Positions 35,306 to 44,747 of a stretch of DNA of 64,000 nt are shown in pieces (within the stretch, counting starts at the first letter, position 1; every line of letters starts with the position of its first letter). The DNA comes from an uncultured Desulfuromonas sp. (lineage in GTDB: Bacteria; Desulfobacterota; Desulfuromonadia; Desulfuromonadales; Desulfuromonadaceae). The notes beneath the pieces are model-generated. The model was not told the DNA's origin, ran no database searches, and was given only the letters and a program-made list of their open reading frames with translations. A program made the position numbers and the translations under genes. The stretch is taken from positions 2,291,274 through 2,355,273 of the forward strand of contig NZ_OY762961.1 in assembly GCF_963666745.1 (NCBI RefSeq), written 5' to 3'.

Positions 35306-36616
35306 ATGTCTCTCGAATGGTCTCTTTTGTTGTCGCAAAATCGTGTTGATCAACCCGCCTCATCTTGCGCAGATAATGATGAGCGCAGTCCTTTTGAAAC
35401 CGATTACGACCGAGTGGTTTTCTGCGAACCATTTCGCCGTTTGGCCAAAAAAACTCAAGTTCATCCACTGGCTCCCAATGACCATATCCACAACCGATTG
35501 ATCCATTCCATCGAAGTGGGCAGTGTGGGCCGTTCTCTCGGTAAAAAAGTTCAATCGTTTCTCGCCAGGCAACATCCGGAGCAGCTCGCGTTGTTCAAGG
35601 ATATCGGCCAGATTATTCAGGTGGGCTGCCTGATTCACGACATCGGCAATCCCCCATTCGGCCACGCCGGAGAAAATACCATCCGAGAATGGGTGGCCAA
35701 ACATCAGGAACTGGTCTTTAACAACCGGGTCGACGAACAGACCCGTAAAGATCTGTTGCTTTTTGAAGGCAATGCCCAGGGCTTTCGCCTTGCCGCCCGT
35801 AAGGATAACGGACCGTACGGCTACATGCGCCTGACCTATGCTTCGCTTGGCGCAATGATTAAATATCCGTGGACCAGTGACGACCCACGGGCCGGTGCCA
35901 AGAAAAAATTCAATGTATTCGCCAGTGAAAAAACGATCTTTGACGACATGGTCACCACCATGGGATTACGCCGTAGCGATGGCAGTGTCGCCCGCCATCC
36001 CCTGTCATTTCTCACCGAGGCGGCCGACGATATCTGCTATCGTCTGCTCGACATGGAAGATGCCGTGTCCATGCGGATTTTTGCCGAGGCTCCCATCAAA
36101 AAACTGTTTCTTCACCTGGCAGGTTGCCCCGACGACACGTGGAAACCAACAGCTATGGCACGCAGCGAAGCAATCAATGCCTTGATCAACGAAACCCTGC
36201 GGGTGTTTGTTGACGATTATCCAGCCATTCTCAACGGTGAACGGGAAGCCGATCTGAAAAGTAACTTTTCCGATCACTTCCGTGACGCGTTTGAAGAAAT
36301 CGGTATGCTCTACACCACCATCTTTTCTCATCGCTCCAAACTCGGCTATGAAATCGGCTCGTACAAAATGCTCGGTCGTATCATCAAAGCGTTTGTCCTT
36401 TCCGCCCAGTCCTTGTGTGATCGAGGGAATTACAGCGACCTTGAGTTCATTTCCCAGCGCTGCTTCAACCTGGCCTGGGATGACGATTACATCAAAAGCA
36501 ATGCTGATCAGCCTTATCAATGGTGGTTACGTCAAATCTTCGATTTTGTCTCCGGTCTTACAGACAATTACGCCATCCAGATTTCCGGGGAAATCGAAGG
36601 GATTTTGCCCCCCTGA
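35306..36616 (+). CDS. dgt: dGTP triphosphohydrolase-like HD protein (Dgt family)
   Basis: A 436-residue HD-domain protein of the deoxyguanosinetriphosphate triphosphohydrolase family, which cleaves dNTPs to nucleoside and triphosphate. The N-terminal 'RSPFETDYDRVVFCEPFRRLAKKTQVHPL', the metal histidine in NRLIHSIEV (near residue 68) and the HD pair in CLIHDIGNPPFGHAGE (near residue 112) are intact; 'LTEAADDICYRLLDMEDA' supplies the later aspartate. ATG 35306 has GGAGG six bases upstream, better spaced than the GTG one codon earlier. It lies 80 bases before the DAC-like gene on the same strand. Substrate range among dNTPs cannot be read from the sequence. Confidence 0.88.
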   Translation: MSLEWSLLLSQNRVDQPASSCADNDERSPFETDYDRVVFCEPFRRLAKKTQVHPLAPNDHIHNRLIHSIEVGSVGRSLGKKVQSFLARQHPEQLALFKDIGQIIQVGCLIHDIGNPPFGHAGENTIREWVAKHQELVFNNRVDEQTRKDLLLFEGNAQGFRLAARKDNGPYGYMRLTYASLGAMIKYPWTSDDPRAGAKKKFNVFASEKTIFDDMVTTMGLRRSDGSVARHPLSFLTEAADDICYRLLDMEDAVSMRIFAEAPIKKLFLHLAGCPDDTWKPTAMARSEAINALINETLRVFVDDYPAILNGEREADLKSNFSDHFRDAFEEIGMLYTTIFSHRSKLGYEIGSYKMLGRIIKAFVLSAQSLCDRGNYSDLEFISQRCFNLAWDDDYIKSNADQPYQWWLRQIFDFVSGLTDNYAIQISGEIEGILPP

Positions 36617-36696
36617 TTTACAACCGTTAAAAAAACATTAACCTGAAAAGCCCTTTTTTGTTGCGCGCTTAGCATGGATAAGGCAAGCTGTTCTCT

Positions 36697-37977
36697 ATGC
36701 CGAAATCAGCCTTTAATGCCATTCGCAACAGCGTCAGTTCTTTTCTTGGCGGGGCCGGAGTGTCCTTCACCGAAACAGAGGAATGTGTCGGTTGTGGCGA
36801 ACACGATAAAGACCTGGTCATCGATATCAAAATTGATGGGATCAGCTACCGTTTTTGCGCCCAGCGTGAGGCACTGGCATTTACACCCACAGAGGAGAGT
36901 TTCATTCAGGAACTGCTCACGGCATTGGAGGGATTATTCTCCGGATTTACCGCCAAAGGCTATGCGGCTCACTTTCGCACCGCTCTGCTCACATCCTTGA
37001 TGGACATTGCTGTCGCCCGCTATATCCGAGATGACCGTAAAGGGGTGTTCTGGACGACACAAAACCTGATCCAGCTACTAAAGAAACTCTCTTATCAGCG
37101 CTACGAAGGTGTCCCGGCGACCACCGGCTTTCTCATCTACCGCAACCAGCTTGAAGACCTGCTGCCGCTGCTGAGCAAGACCCGTTACACCTGGTTGGAC
37201 CTCGGTGAAGACCGCAAACGGATCAACGCCAATTTCTTTGTCAATCCGTTGTCCTACCGCTTTGTCGATGGTCTGCGCGCCCTGTACATCTCCGACATCC
37301 GTATGAATGTTAAAGGGACCATTCGCACCAGCAGTCCGGGACCACGCGACTCCATTGATCAACTGTCCAACAGAGAAACCCTGTCGTTACTTGAAAAAGC
37401 CGGTTCAGGGGCTTTTGCCGTCTTTGTCAACGAGGCTTCGGAAGTTGAGGTCGTTCTCGACAGCGACAAACTGCTGGTCTGGCGCAAAGGGGACTGGGGC
37501 ATTTTCGATCCGGATATCTTCCGCGTCTTTCTCAGTGGCTATTTTGACAAGCGGGCGATTGATGTGCTGATCTGGTCGGTGTACGCTCTGTCCAAGTCCC
37601 GCCACGGCACCGTAATCCTGATCAGCAATGAAAAAACCGACCTACAGGAGCTGCGGAAAGGTTCGGTGGGCGGCCGTGACCCTCTCAGCCGCGCGTTAAT
37701 CCGCCACGTTTGCGGCACGCGCATCGGCGTATTGAAACGCTCCGGCGAACTGATGCGCATCCTGTCATCGGACGGTTTGACCGTCATCAACCGCAAGGGA
37801 AAACTGCTCGACACCGGCGTGATCATTGATACCTCCAAGGCAGGTGATCTGGTCACCGGCGGCGGTCGCACCACGGCAGCAACGGCCGCCTCTCATTACG
37901 GTCGGGTCATCAAGGTTTCAGAAGACGGCCCCATCGAACTATTTCACAACGGCCAGCTGATCTACCGTTTCGGTTAA
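36697..37977 (+). CDS. Diadenylate-cyclase (DAC/DisA_N)-like protein with altered catalytic motifs
   Basis: A 426-residue soluble protein. The N-terminal part has a CVGC pair near residue 30 and is otherwise unassigned. The C-terminal 150 residues align by eye with DAC domains that make c-di-AMP: 'SSDGLTVINRKGKLLDTG' (near 357) corresponds to the DGA segment, 'GGGRTTAATAAS' (near 387) to the GTRHRAA segment, and 'IKVSEDGPIELFHNGQL' to the closing strand. DGA has become DGL, and of RHR only the first arginine remains. It may be an inactive, ligand-sensing relative or an enzyme with another product. It sits between dgt and an SDR gene on the plus strand; start ATG 36697 has no strong ribosome site. 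Confidence 0.65.
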   Translation: MPKSAFNAIRNSVSSFLGGAGVSFTETEECVGCGEHDKDLVIDIKIDGISYRFCAQREALAFTPTEESFIQELLTALEGLFSGFTAKGYAAHFRTALLTSLMDIAVARYIRDDRKGVFWTTQNLIQLLKKLSYQRYEGVPATTGFLIYRNQLEDLLPLLSKTRYTWLDLGEDRKRINANFFVNPLSYRFVDGLRALYISDIRMNVKGTIRTSSPGPRDSIDQLSNRETLSLLEKAGSGAFAVFVNEASEVEVVLDSDKLLVWRKGDWGIFDPDIFRVFLSGYFDKRAIDVLIWSVYALSKSRHGTVILISNEKTDLQELRKGSVGGRDPLSRALIRHVCGTRIGVLKRSGELMRILSSDGLTVINRKGKLLDTGVIIDTSKAGDLVTGGGRTTAATAASHYGRVIKVSEDGPIELFHNGQLIYRFG

Positions 37978-37993
37978 GAATCAGGAGGAAATC

Positions 37994-38845
37994 ATGACAA
38001 GCATGGGACAACAACGTTGGGTCGTTGTCACCGGAGCTTCCAGTGGGATCGGCAAAGAGATCGCCCTGACCCTGTATCAATATGACTATCGGGTGATTGC
38101 CACGGCACGCCGTGAAGAAGATCTGGAGTCACTTCAACGGCTGGGCCTGACGACCTGCGCTTTGGAACTGGCCGACGCCCCCAGCGTTGAGCAGGCCCTC
38201 AAGACCATTCTTACCCTGTGTGACAACAATCTCTACGCTCTGATCAATAATGCCGCCTACGGCCAGCCCGGCGCTGTCGAGGACCTCAGCCGTGACAGCC
38301 TTGAGCAACAATTTGCCGTCAATCTGTTCGGCACCCACCAGCTTACCGTCGGCCTGCTTGACGCACTGAAGCACTCACCAGGTGGCCGACTGATCACCAT
38401 CAGTTCCGTTCTCGGGCTGGTGGCATTCCCCTGGCAAGGGGCCTATAACGCAAGCAAATTTGCTCTCGAAGGCTTGACCGACACCTTGCGCCTTGAACTG
38501 GCGTCTTCTCCGGTCAAGGTGAGTCTCATCGAGCCGGGTCCGATCCGCAGTTCTTTTCGCAAAAACGCGTTAAACGCCTTTAAGAAGGATATCAACTGGC
38601 AGTCCAGCAGCCATGCCGAGGATTACCGTCGTGTGACCAACTACTATGCGGCCAGTGACCACCCGACCCCGTTTACCGGCTCACCGGCATTGGTCACGAA
38701 ACGAGTGCTTCACGCCCTGAGCAGTGATCGTCCGCAACCCCACTATTATGTGACAGTGCCCACCTATGTGCTGGCCTTGTGCCGTCGTCTGCTTCCGGGA
38801 CGCTGGCTGGACCGGTTACTGATCAAACTGGGTGCCATGCGCTAG
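37994..38845 (+). CDS. Short-chain dehydrogenase/reductase (SDR)
   Basis: A 283-residue classical SDR. The NAD(P) loop TGASSGIG is at about residue 14, NNAAYG near residue 88, the catalytic serine in ITISSVLGL near 140 and the Y-x-x-x-K pair in YNASKFALEG near 153. An arginine in 'ATARRE' after the second strand suggests NADP preference. The substrate is unknown. AGGAGGAAATC precedes the ATG, which is 16 bases after the DAC-like gene, so the two are probably co-transcribed. Confidence 0.88.
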   Translation: MTSMGQQRWVVVTGASSGIGKEIALTLYQYDYRVIATARREEDLESLQRLGLTTCALELADAPSVEQALKTILTLCDNNLYALINNAAYGQPGAVEDLSRDSLEQQFAVNLFGTHQLTVGLLDALKHSPGGRLITISSVLGLVAFPWQGAYNASKFALEGLTDTLRLELASSPVKVSLIEPGPIRSSFRKNALNAFKKDINWQSSSHAEDYRRVTNYYAASDHPTPFTGSPALVTKRVLHALSSDRPQPHYYVTVPTYVLALCRRLLPGRWLDRLLIKLGAMR

Positions 38846-38885
38846 CAAAAGCACCATTTCGTCATCCCGAAGGAGTGCCGCAACG

Positions 38886-39656
38886 ATGGGACAGTGGTTG
38901 AATCGACGTAACGTCATCTTATGCGTGATGATTCTTGGATGCGCTCTCTGCGGCTGCACACCGCCGACCCGCACCCCTTTGCCGATCCTGTCGTACACGC
39001 AAAACCCCAGACAACCCAATCTGCTCGTTATTCTTCGCGGCATCGGCGGAGATTCGGATGATTTTGAACGCCTCGGCGCCATTGATGCGGTGCGCCGTCA
39101 CGGACTGCCGTTTGACGTTGTCGTTCCCGACGCCCATTACGGCTACTATAAGAAGCGGATTCTTATCGAGCGTCTTTATGACGATGTGATTGCCCCGGCC
39201 AAGCAACAAGGCTATCAGCAGATCTGGCTGGCGGGCTTTTCCATGGGTGGACTCGGTAGCCTGCTCTACGTCCGGGAACGCGCCCAGGACATTGACGGCA
39301 TCCTGCTTATCACGCCGTTTCTCGGCTGGGACGCCATCATTCACGAAATCAAAGACGCCGGAGGCGTCGCCAACTGGCACCCCGGCCCTTTTGATCCCGT
39401 CGAAGACTGGCAACGCATGCTGTGGAGCTGGATCAAAAACTATCAGCAGGACCCCACAATTGCACCACCTATTTACCTGGGCTATGCCGAGGATGACGGC
39501 GTTGCCGATGAGGGCCCGCCACTGCTGGCCACCGTCCTGCCGCCTTGCCGAAGTTTTTACATTCCCGGAGGTCACGACAACAACGTCATGCTGGCGATCT
39601 TCCGCCATCAATTGAACGATCTCAGCCAACGGCTGTCCGTGAAAACCGGACAATGA
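38886..39656 (+). CDS. Alpha/beta-hydrolase-fold lipoprotein
   Basis: A 256-residue exported protein. The signal peptide ends in a lipobox (CALCGC, Cys near residue 23). The mature part has an alpha/beta-hydrolase pattern: 'LLVILRGIGGDSDDF' oxyanion-type strand, nucleophile elbow AGFSMGGLGS (Ser near residue 119) and a late 'PGGHDNN' histidine. It looks like a surface or periplasmic esterase of unknown substrate. AAGGAG lies ten bases before ATG 38886; an in-frame upstream start would overlap the SDR gene and hide the signal peptide. Confidence 0.78.
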   Translation: MGQWLNRRNVILCVMILGCALCGCTPPTRTPLPILSYTQNPRQPNLLVILRGIGGDSDDFERLGAIDAVRRHGLPFDVVVPDAHYGYYKKRILIERLYDDVIAPAKQQGYQQIWLAGFSMGGLGSLLYVRERAQDIDGILLITPFLGWDAIIHEIKDAGGVANWHPGPFDPVEDWQRMLWSWIKNYQQDPTIAPPIYLGYAEDDGVADEGPPLLATVLPPCRSFYIPGGHDNNVMLAIFRHQLNDLSQRLSVKTGQ

Positions 39657-39729
39657 ATGCTCTAAGATGTCCGACAAAACCTCAGCAACGATGTGGTTTG
39701 TCTCATTTTGCGTTACAATGACAATTTAG

Positions 39730-39758
39730 ACAGGATTGAACGTATCCGATCCTGTTCT
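39730..39758 (+). terminator. Possible terminator after the lipoprotein hydrolase
   Basis: ACAGGAT (39730-39736) pairs with ATCCTGT (39749-39755) and is followed by TCTT. The loop is long (12 bases) and the T tract is poor, so this is tentative. Confidence 0.35.
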
Positions 39759-39828
39759 TAAAACCGTCTGCTCACCGTCTGCCCAGCGGGCATGATGCTT
39801 TGACTGTTCACGCGAGGGGATTTCACCG

Positions 39829-42800
39829 ATGTCAGCACTGCGTTCCTTGACGATTGTACTCCTGATCCTTTTAGGGCTCTCTGCGGCTGTTCATGCCGCC
39901 AATACTCCTTATGTGCCGGAAGACTTGCAGCCGTGGCAGCAATGGGTGCTCGAACAACATCCGCAACAAGCCTGTACCCTGCTGTGGAACAGCCGTGACC
40001 AGCATCGCTGCCAGTGGCCCGGCAGCCTGACACTCACAGCCAATGAGAGCGGTGCTAACTTTGAACAGTATTGGGAGCTGGAACGGCCCGGCTGGGTGCA
40101 ACTACCTGGAGACAGCCGGTTCTGGCCACAACAGGTCAAAGTCAATGACACGGCAGCCACCGTTCTGCGCCGAACGGTGGCCGATAACGAACAGCCCGCA
40201 ACAGACAGGCAACAATGCCCTTCATTGTGGCTGGATGCCGGACGCTATGAGATCAGCGGGCGTTTTCACTGGAGCAGCTTGCCGGAGACCCTGCAGGTTC
40301 CTCAAGGAACGGCCCTGCTGAAACTGACACGCAACGGACAGTTCATCCACCAACCGCAGATGGACGGCAACGGCCTGCTGTGGCTAAACAAGGGCGACCA
40401 GAACCCTGAGGCTGTTCAGGACAACGTCAGCTTCCGTGTTTTCCGTCATGTTGCCGACACTATTCCCCTGGTTCTCACCACCCGTATTCAACTGCACGTG
40501 TCCGGTCAAGCACGCGAAATGCGTACCGGCATCATGTTGCCGCAGGGGTTTATCCCCCTGGCATTGAACAGCCCGCTTCCCGCCCGACTCGAAAATGACA
40601 GCACACTACGCATCCAACTCAAACCCGGCAATTGGACCCTGCAGTTGTCCGCCCGTCATCAAGGCCCCATCGATGCCCTGACCATGCCGTCCCCTGATGG
40701 CCCATGGGCCGATGAGGAAATTTGGGCCGTGGAAGCCCATCCTGAATTGCGCGTCATCAGCATCGAAGGCGCCACGGCCATTGACCCGGCGCAAACCGGC
40801 ATGCCGGGAGAATGGCGCAATTTACCGGCCTACCTGATGACACCGGATACACAGCTCAACCTGGTGATGCGGAAACGCGGCGATAGCGATCCAGCCAGCG
40901 ACCGTCTGCAAATGGACCGAACCCTCTGGCTCGACTTTGATGGTGGCGGCTACACCGTCAAAGACCGGATCAGCGGTGAACTGAAAAGCCGTTCACGCCT
41001 TGAGAGCAGCCCGGTTCTGCAACTCGGTCGCGTCAGCAGTCATGGCGAGGACCAGTTCATCACCCAGCAACCCGGCGTAACCGGCCCCGGTGTCGAGCTA
41101 CGTGACGGTCAGGTGTCTCTGGAAGCGGAAAGCCGTCTTCAACCGGAGCAACTCGGCGCAGTCCCAGCCGTCGGCTGGCAATTTAATCCGGAACGCTTGG
41201 TGACGCACCTCAATCTGCCGCCGGGATGGCGCCTGATCGAAGCCAGCGGGGTGGACACAGCTTCCATGACCTGGTTACAGCGCTGGACCTTGCTCGACAT
41301 CTTCATTGTTCTCATTCTCACGTTAAGCTTTGGCCGCCTGTGGGGTGTGACAGCCGGGATTGTTTCGTTACTCGGTCTGGTGTTGGTCTATCATGAGCCG
41401 CAGGCCCCTCGTCTGATCTGGTTGCATGTCCTTATCCCCATTGCTCTGTTGCGTGTGCTGCCGGTGGGAAAAATTCGCCAACTCACCCAAGGGTATCGCA
41501 ATCTGGCCTTGCTCGGGCTGCTGGTTATGATACTTATCTTCAGTGTGCAACAGATCCGAAGTGCGCTCTATCCACAATTGACACCTCATCGGACGCCCAT
41601 CCACTATGCACAGAACGACATGATGGTGACCACCAGCGACGAGGTGATGATGGAAAAACGTGTAGCCTCCGCACCACTACCGGCCATGCAATCCCTTGGC
41701 AAATCCTTGTCTCGCTATCAACCGGACCTCAAAATCCAGACCGGTCCAGGATTACCTCAATGGCAATGGCAGCAAGTGGATTTGCGCTGGAATGGCCCGG
41801 TCATGGCCGATCAGAATCTCCACCTTTATCTGTTACCGCCATTGGCGACACGCCTGCTGCTGGTTGCCGGGGTCGTGCTCGTGGCTTTGATGTTCATCAA
41901 TCTGTTCAGTCAGGGGCCGTTACCACGCTGGAAAAGCGAAGCCGAAGACAACACCGCAACAACATCTCTGATCGCTACTTTCATCTGCGCCAGTCTTTTA
42001 AGTCTGCTGCTCGGTTTCGGTGCGACTCCCGCTCAAGCGGCATTCCCTTCACCGGAATTACTGGATGAACTTTTTACGCGGCTCAGCGAACCGGCGGCAT
42101 GCGCGCCCTACTGCACCGCGCTTGACCAATTTGACATTCAGGCGGATTCGCAGCGCCTCAAGCTGGAAATGACCTATCACAGCCAGGTCCCAAGCGCTGT
42201 ACCGCTGCCCTTTCCGTTGCAGCAACTCTCGGTACAAAGTGTTCAGCTCGACGGCAAAACCCGCATCCCGCTTTACCGCGACCAGCGTCAACAGTTGTGG
42301 GCTCGCGTGCCCTCAGGGACACATGTGATCACCCTGCATGCACCATTACCGGACAGCTTGCAACGGCTTCAGCTTCCTGTTCCCATGGCTGCCGGCATGG
42401 TTCATCTGACCACGCCGGGCTGGCGCATTGGCGGTATCACTAACGGTCAGGCCAGCCACGGTCCCATTGAGCTGACGCGCCTCAGCGACAGTGAAGAGAA
42501 AAAACTGCAACCCGGTGAAGTGCCCGCCTTTGTTCAGGTGGAGCGGGAACTGGTTCTCGGCCTCGACTGGCAGGTACGGACCACGGTCAGCCGTTTAAGC
42601 CAGAAAGGTGCCGCTGCCGTTGTCGAAGTCCCTTTACTCACCGGTGAACGGGTCACGGGTCGCGACATCACGGTCAAAGACAATGTCGCCATCATCAATT
42701 TGCCTGCCGACACCGAACAGATCCGTTGGCAATCGTCTTTGGAAAAATCGAGCCAGCTGGAGCTGGTTGCCGCCGGCAGTGGCCAGTTCAGTGAAATCTG

Positions 42801-44076
42801 GCGTGTCAACGCAGACCGGATGTGGCATGTTGTCGGCGATGGCATTCCGTTGATCCACCGCTTCCAGCAAGGCCGCTGGCTGCCGCAATGGTCCCCATGG
42901 CCCAACGAGCGCCTGACCCTGACCATCACTCGCCCGGAAGGGATCCAGGGACAGACCGTCACCATTGACAATAGCCGTCTTGAACTCTCTCCGGGACAAC
43001 GCAGCACTGCCGCAACATTGACGCTCAATATCCGCAGCAGTCATGGGACAGACCATACGATTACCCTGCCTCCGGGAGCGGAGCTTGATGATGTCACCAT
43101 CAATGGTCGCAGCCAACCCATTAAACAGAATAAACAGAATAAACGGGTGGTCACCCTGCCTCTGGTTCCCGGTGCACAGACCATTGTTCTGCACTGGCAT
43201 GAACCACAAGGAGTGACCTGGCTGACGCGCACACCGAACATCAATCTCGGCACTGCGCATGTTGAAAGCCATCTCATCCTCAAACTTCCGGCAAACCGCT
43301 GGGCGCTGTTTGTCGGAGGACCTGTGATGGGACCCGCAGTCCTGTTCTGGGGTGTTCTCCTCGTTATTCTGGTGGCTGCCGTCCTGCTGGGGAAACACGC
43401 TCCGACCCCATTACGCTGGTGGCACTGGCTCCTGCTGTGTGCCGGCTTGAGTCAAGCCAGTCTTCCGGCGCTGCTGCCGGTTGTCGGCTGGCTGATTCTG
43501 CTCGGGCTGCGCCGTGATCATCATGACAAGCTGAGCACCCCGTTACGTTTCAATCTGGCGCAATCCACTCTGGTCGTGCTCAGCTTCATTGCCTTGCTGA
43601 CGATTCTCAGTGCCATACAGCAAGGTTTACTCGGACTACCGGAAATGCAGATCGCCGGCAATAATTCCTCCGCCTGGAATCTGCGCTGGTATCAGGATCG
43701 CAGCCAAGGCTTTATGGCGGAGGCCTGGGTTGTTTCCGTACCGATGTATGTCTATCGTCTGCTGATGCTTCTCTGGGCCTTATGGCTGGCATCGGCCCTG
43801 TTACGCTGGATCAACTGGGGCTGGGAGAGTTTCAACTGTGGCGGATTATGGCAAAAACTGCCGCCGCGACAACGCCGTCAACCGCGTCAAAGCGGTCAAA
43901 CCAAAAACGATTCCGCCTCCTTAGAAAAAAAGCAGGTTGAGCAGCCCCTTTCGACGGATGAATCGGTTCAGATAACCGCCGAAACACCGGAAAACCCGAT
44001 TTCCGCCACGCCGGATGAGGAACTTTCTTTTGTCATCGAAAGTGCCTTCCCCGATGAGGATAAAAAGAAGGAGTAA
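39829..44076 (+). CDS. Giant multi-spanning membrane protein of unknown function
   Basis: A 1415-residue protein. A signal peptide (about 1-24, ending VHAA) is followed by a beta-rich ectodomain (about 25-480), a cluster of membrane helices (about 485-590), a second pair (about 665-735), a second beta-rich ectodomain (about 740-1155) with a C-x3-C pair, and four or more C-terminal helices (about 1160-1330) before an acidic cytoplasmic tail. The two ectodomains look related ('LWLDAGRYEISGRFHW...LPETLQVP' against 'LWARVPSGTHVITLHA...LQRLQLPVP'). I do not recognise a named family. It is followed after three bases by a DUF4126 gene and then by polyphosphate:AMP phosphotransferase. GAGGGG precedes the ATG. 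Confidence 0.75.
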   Translation: MSALRSLTIVLLILLGLSAAVHAANTPYVPEDLQPWQQWVLEQHPQQACTLLWNSRDQHRCQWPGSLTLTANESGANFEQYWELERPGWVQLPGDSRFWPQQVKVNDTAATVLRRTVADNEQPATDRQQCPSLWLDAGRYEISGRFHWSSLPETLQVPQGTALLKLTRNGQFIHQPQMDGNGLLWLNKGDQNPEAVQDNVSFRVFRHVADTIPLVLTTRIQLHVSGQAREMRTGIMLPQGFIPLALNSPLPARLENDSTLRIQLKPGNWTLQLSARHQGPIDALTMPSPDGPWADEEIWAVEAHPELRVISIEGATAIDPAQTGMPGEWRNLPAYLMTPDTQLNLVMRKRGDSDPASDRLQMDRTLWLDFDGGGYTVKDRISGELKSRSRLESSPVLQLGRVSSHGEDQFITQQPGVTGPGVELRDGQVSLEAESRLQPEQLGAVPAVGWQFNPERLVTHLNLPPGWRLIEASGVDTASMTWLQRWTLLDIFIVLILTLSFGRLWGVTAGIVSLLGLVLVYHEPQAPRLIWLHVLIPIALLRVLPVGKIRQLTQGYRNLALLGLLVMILIFSVQQIRSALYPQLTPHRTPIHYAQNDMMVTTSDEVMMEKRVASAPLPAMQSLGKSLSRYQPDLKIQTGPGLPQWQWQQVDLRWNGPVMADQNLHLYLLPPLATRLLLVAGVVLVALMFINLFSQGPLPRWKSEAEDNTATTSLIATFICASLLSLLLGFGATPAQAAFPSPELLDELFTRLSEPAACAPYCTALDQFDIQADSQRLKLEMTYHSQVPSAVPLPFPLQQLSVQSVQLDGKTRIPLYRDQRQQLWARVPSGTHVITLHAPLPDSLQRLQLPVPMAAGMVHLTTPGWRIGGITNGQASHGPIELTRLSDSEEKKLQPGEVPAFVQVERELVLGLDWQVRTTVSRLSQKGAAAVVEVPLLTGERVTGRDITVKDNVAIINLPADTEQIRWQSSLEKSSQLELVAAGSGQFSEIWRVNADRMWHVVGDGIPLIHRFQQGRWLPQWSPWPNERLTLTITRPEGIQGQTVTIDNSRLELSPGQRSTAATLTLNIRSSHGTDHTITLPPGAELDDVTINGRSQPIKQNKQNKRVVTLPLVPGAQTIVLHWHEPQGVTWLTRTPNINLGTAHVESHLILKLPANRWALFVGGPVMGPAVLFWGVLLVILVAAVLLGKHAPTPLRWWHWLLLCAGLSQASLPALLPVVGWLILLGLRRDHHDKLSTPLRFNLAQSTLVVLSFIALLTILSAIQQGLLGLPEMQIAGNNSSAWNLRWYQDRSQGFMAEAWVVSVPMYVYRLLMLLWALWLASALLRWINWGWESFNCGGLWQKLPPRQRRQPRQSGQTKNDSASLEKKQVEQPLSTDESVQITAETPENPISATPDEELSFVIESAFPDEDKKKE

Positions 44077-44079
44077 CGT

Positions 44080-44730
44080 ATGGAACAACTGGATCATATA
44101 ACCGCCGTTATCGCCCTGAGTATGGGCGCGGCCTGGGCCAGCGGCATTAATCTCTACGCCACGATCCTTATGCTTGGTCTGATGGGTAATTCAGGCGCTA
44201 TGGTGCTGCCGGAAACACTGCAGATTGTTCAGGAACCGATTGTCATCGGTGCCAGCGGCCTGATGTATGTCGTGGAGTTCTTTGCCGACAAGTTTCCCGG
44301 CGTTGATACCGGCTGGGATACCATCCACACATTTATCCGCATTCCCGCCGGAGCCGCTCTGGCAGCAGCCGCGACCGGCGGTGTCGATCCTTCTGTCAGT
44401 CTGGCGGCGGCCATCGTCGGCGGGACCCTGACAGCGGCAACCCATGTCACCAAGGCCGGATCACGCGTCCTGATCAATACCTCTCCCGAACCGGTGACCA
44501 ATTGGGCCGCATCTCTCAGTGAGGATGTCGCGGTCATCGGCGGGCTATGGGTAGCCCTCAATCATCCCATGGTGTTTCTCGGACTACTCATCGTATTTAT
44601 TCTGCTGCTGATCTGGTTGCTTCCCAAACTGTGGCGCGGCATCAAACGTCTGTTTGCGGCCATCGGCCGCCTGTTCTCCGGGGAAAAACCCGTTATTGAT
44701 GAGCCGCCGCAAATCGAGCCACCGGCCTGA
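44080..44730 (+). CDS. DUF4126 membrane protein
   Basis: A 216-residue protein with several hydrophobic segments. 'SMGAAWASGINLYATILMLGL' near the N terminus, 'EFFADKFPGVDTGWDTIHTFIRIPAGA' in the middle and the small-residue-rich 'GGTLTAATHVTKAGSRVLINTSPEP' are the hallmarks of DUF4126. The C terminus has one long helix and a proline-rich tail. Function is unknown. AAGGAG lies six bases before ATG, and the gene starts three bases after the giant membrane protein, so they form one operon. Confidence 0.82.
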   Translation: MEQLDHITAVIALSMGAAWASGINLYATILMLGLMGNSGAMVLPETLQIVQEPIVIGASGLMYVVEFFADKFPGVDTGWDTIHTFIRIPAGAALAAAATGGVDPSVSLAAAIVGGTLTAATHVTKAGSRVLINTSPEPVTNWAASLSEDVAVIGGLWVALNHPMVFLGLLIVFILLLIWLLPKLWRGIKRLFAAIGRLFSGEKPVIDEPPQIEPPA

Positions 44731-44747
44731 TCACCCAAGGAGTTACT

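Noticed and set aside
42634-43398. A 254-codon minus-strand frame inside the giant membrane protein gene
   Set aside because: Antisense shadow frame with no ribosome site or recognisable domain; the plus-strand frame is continuous over 4.2 kb.
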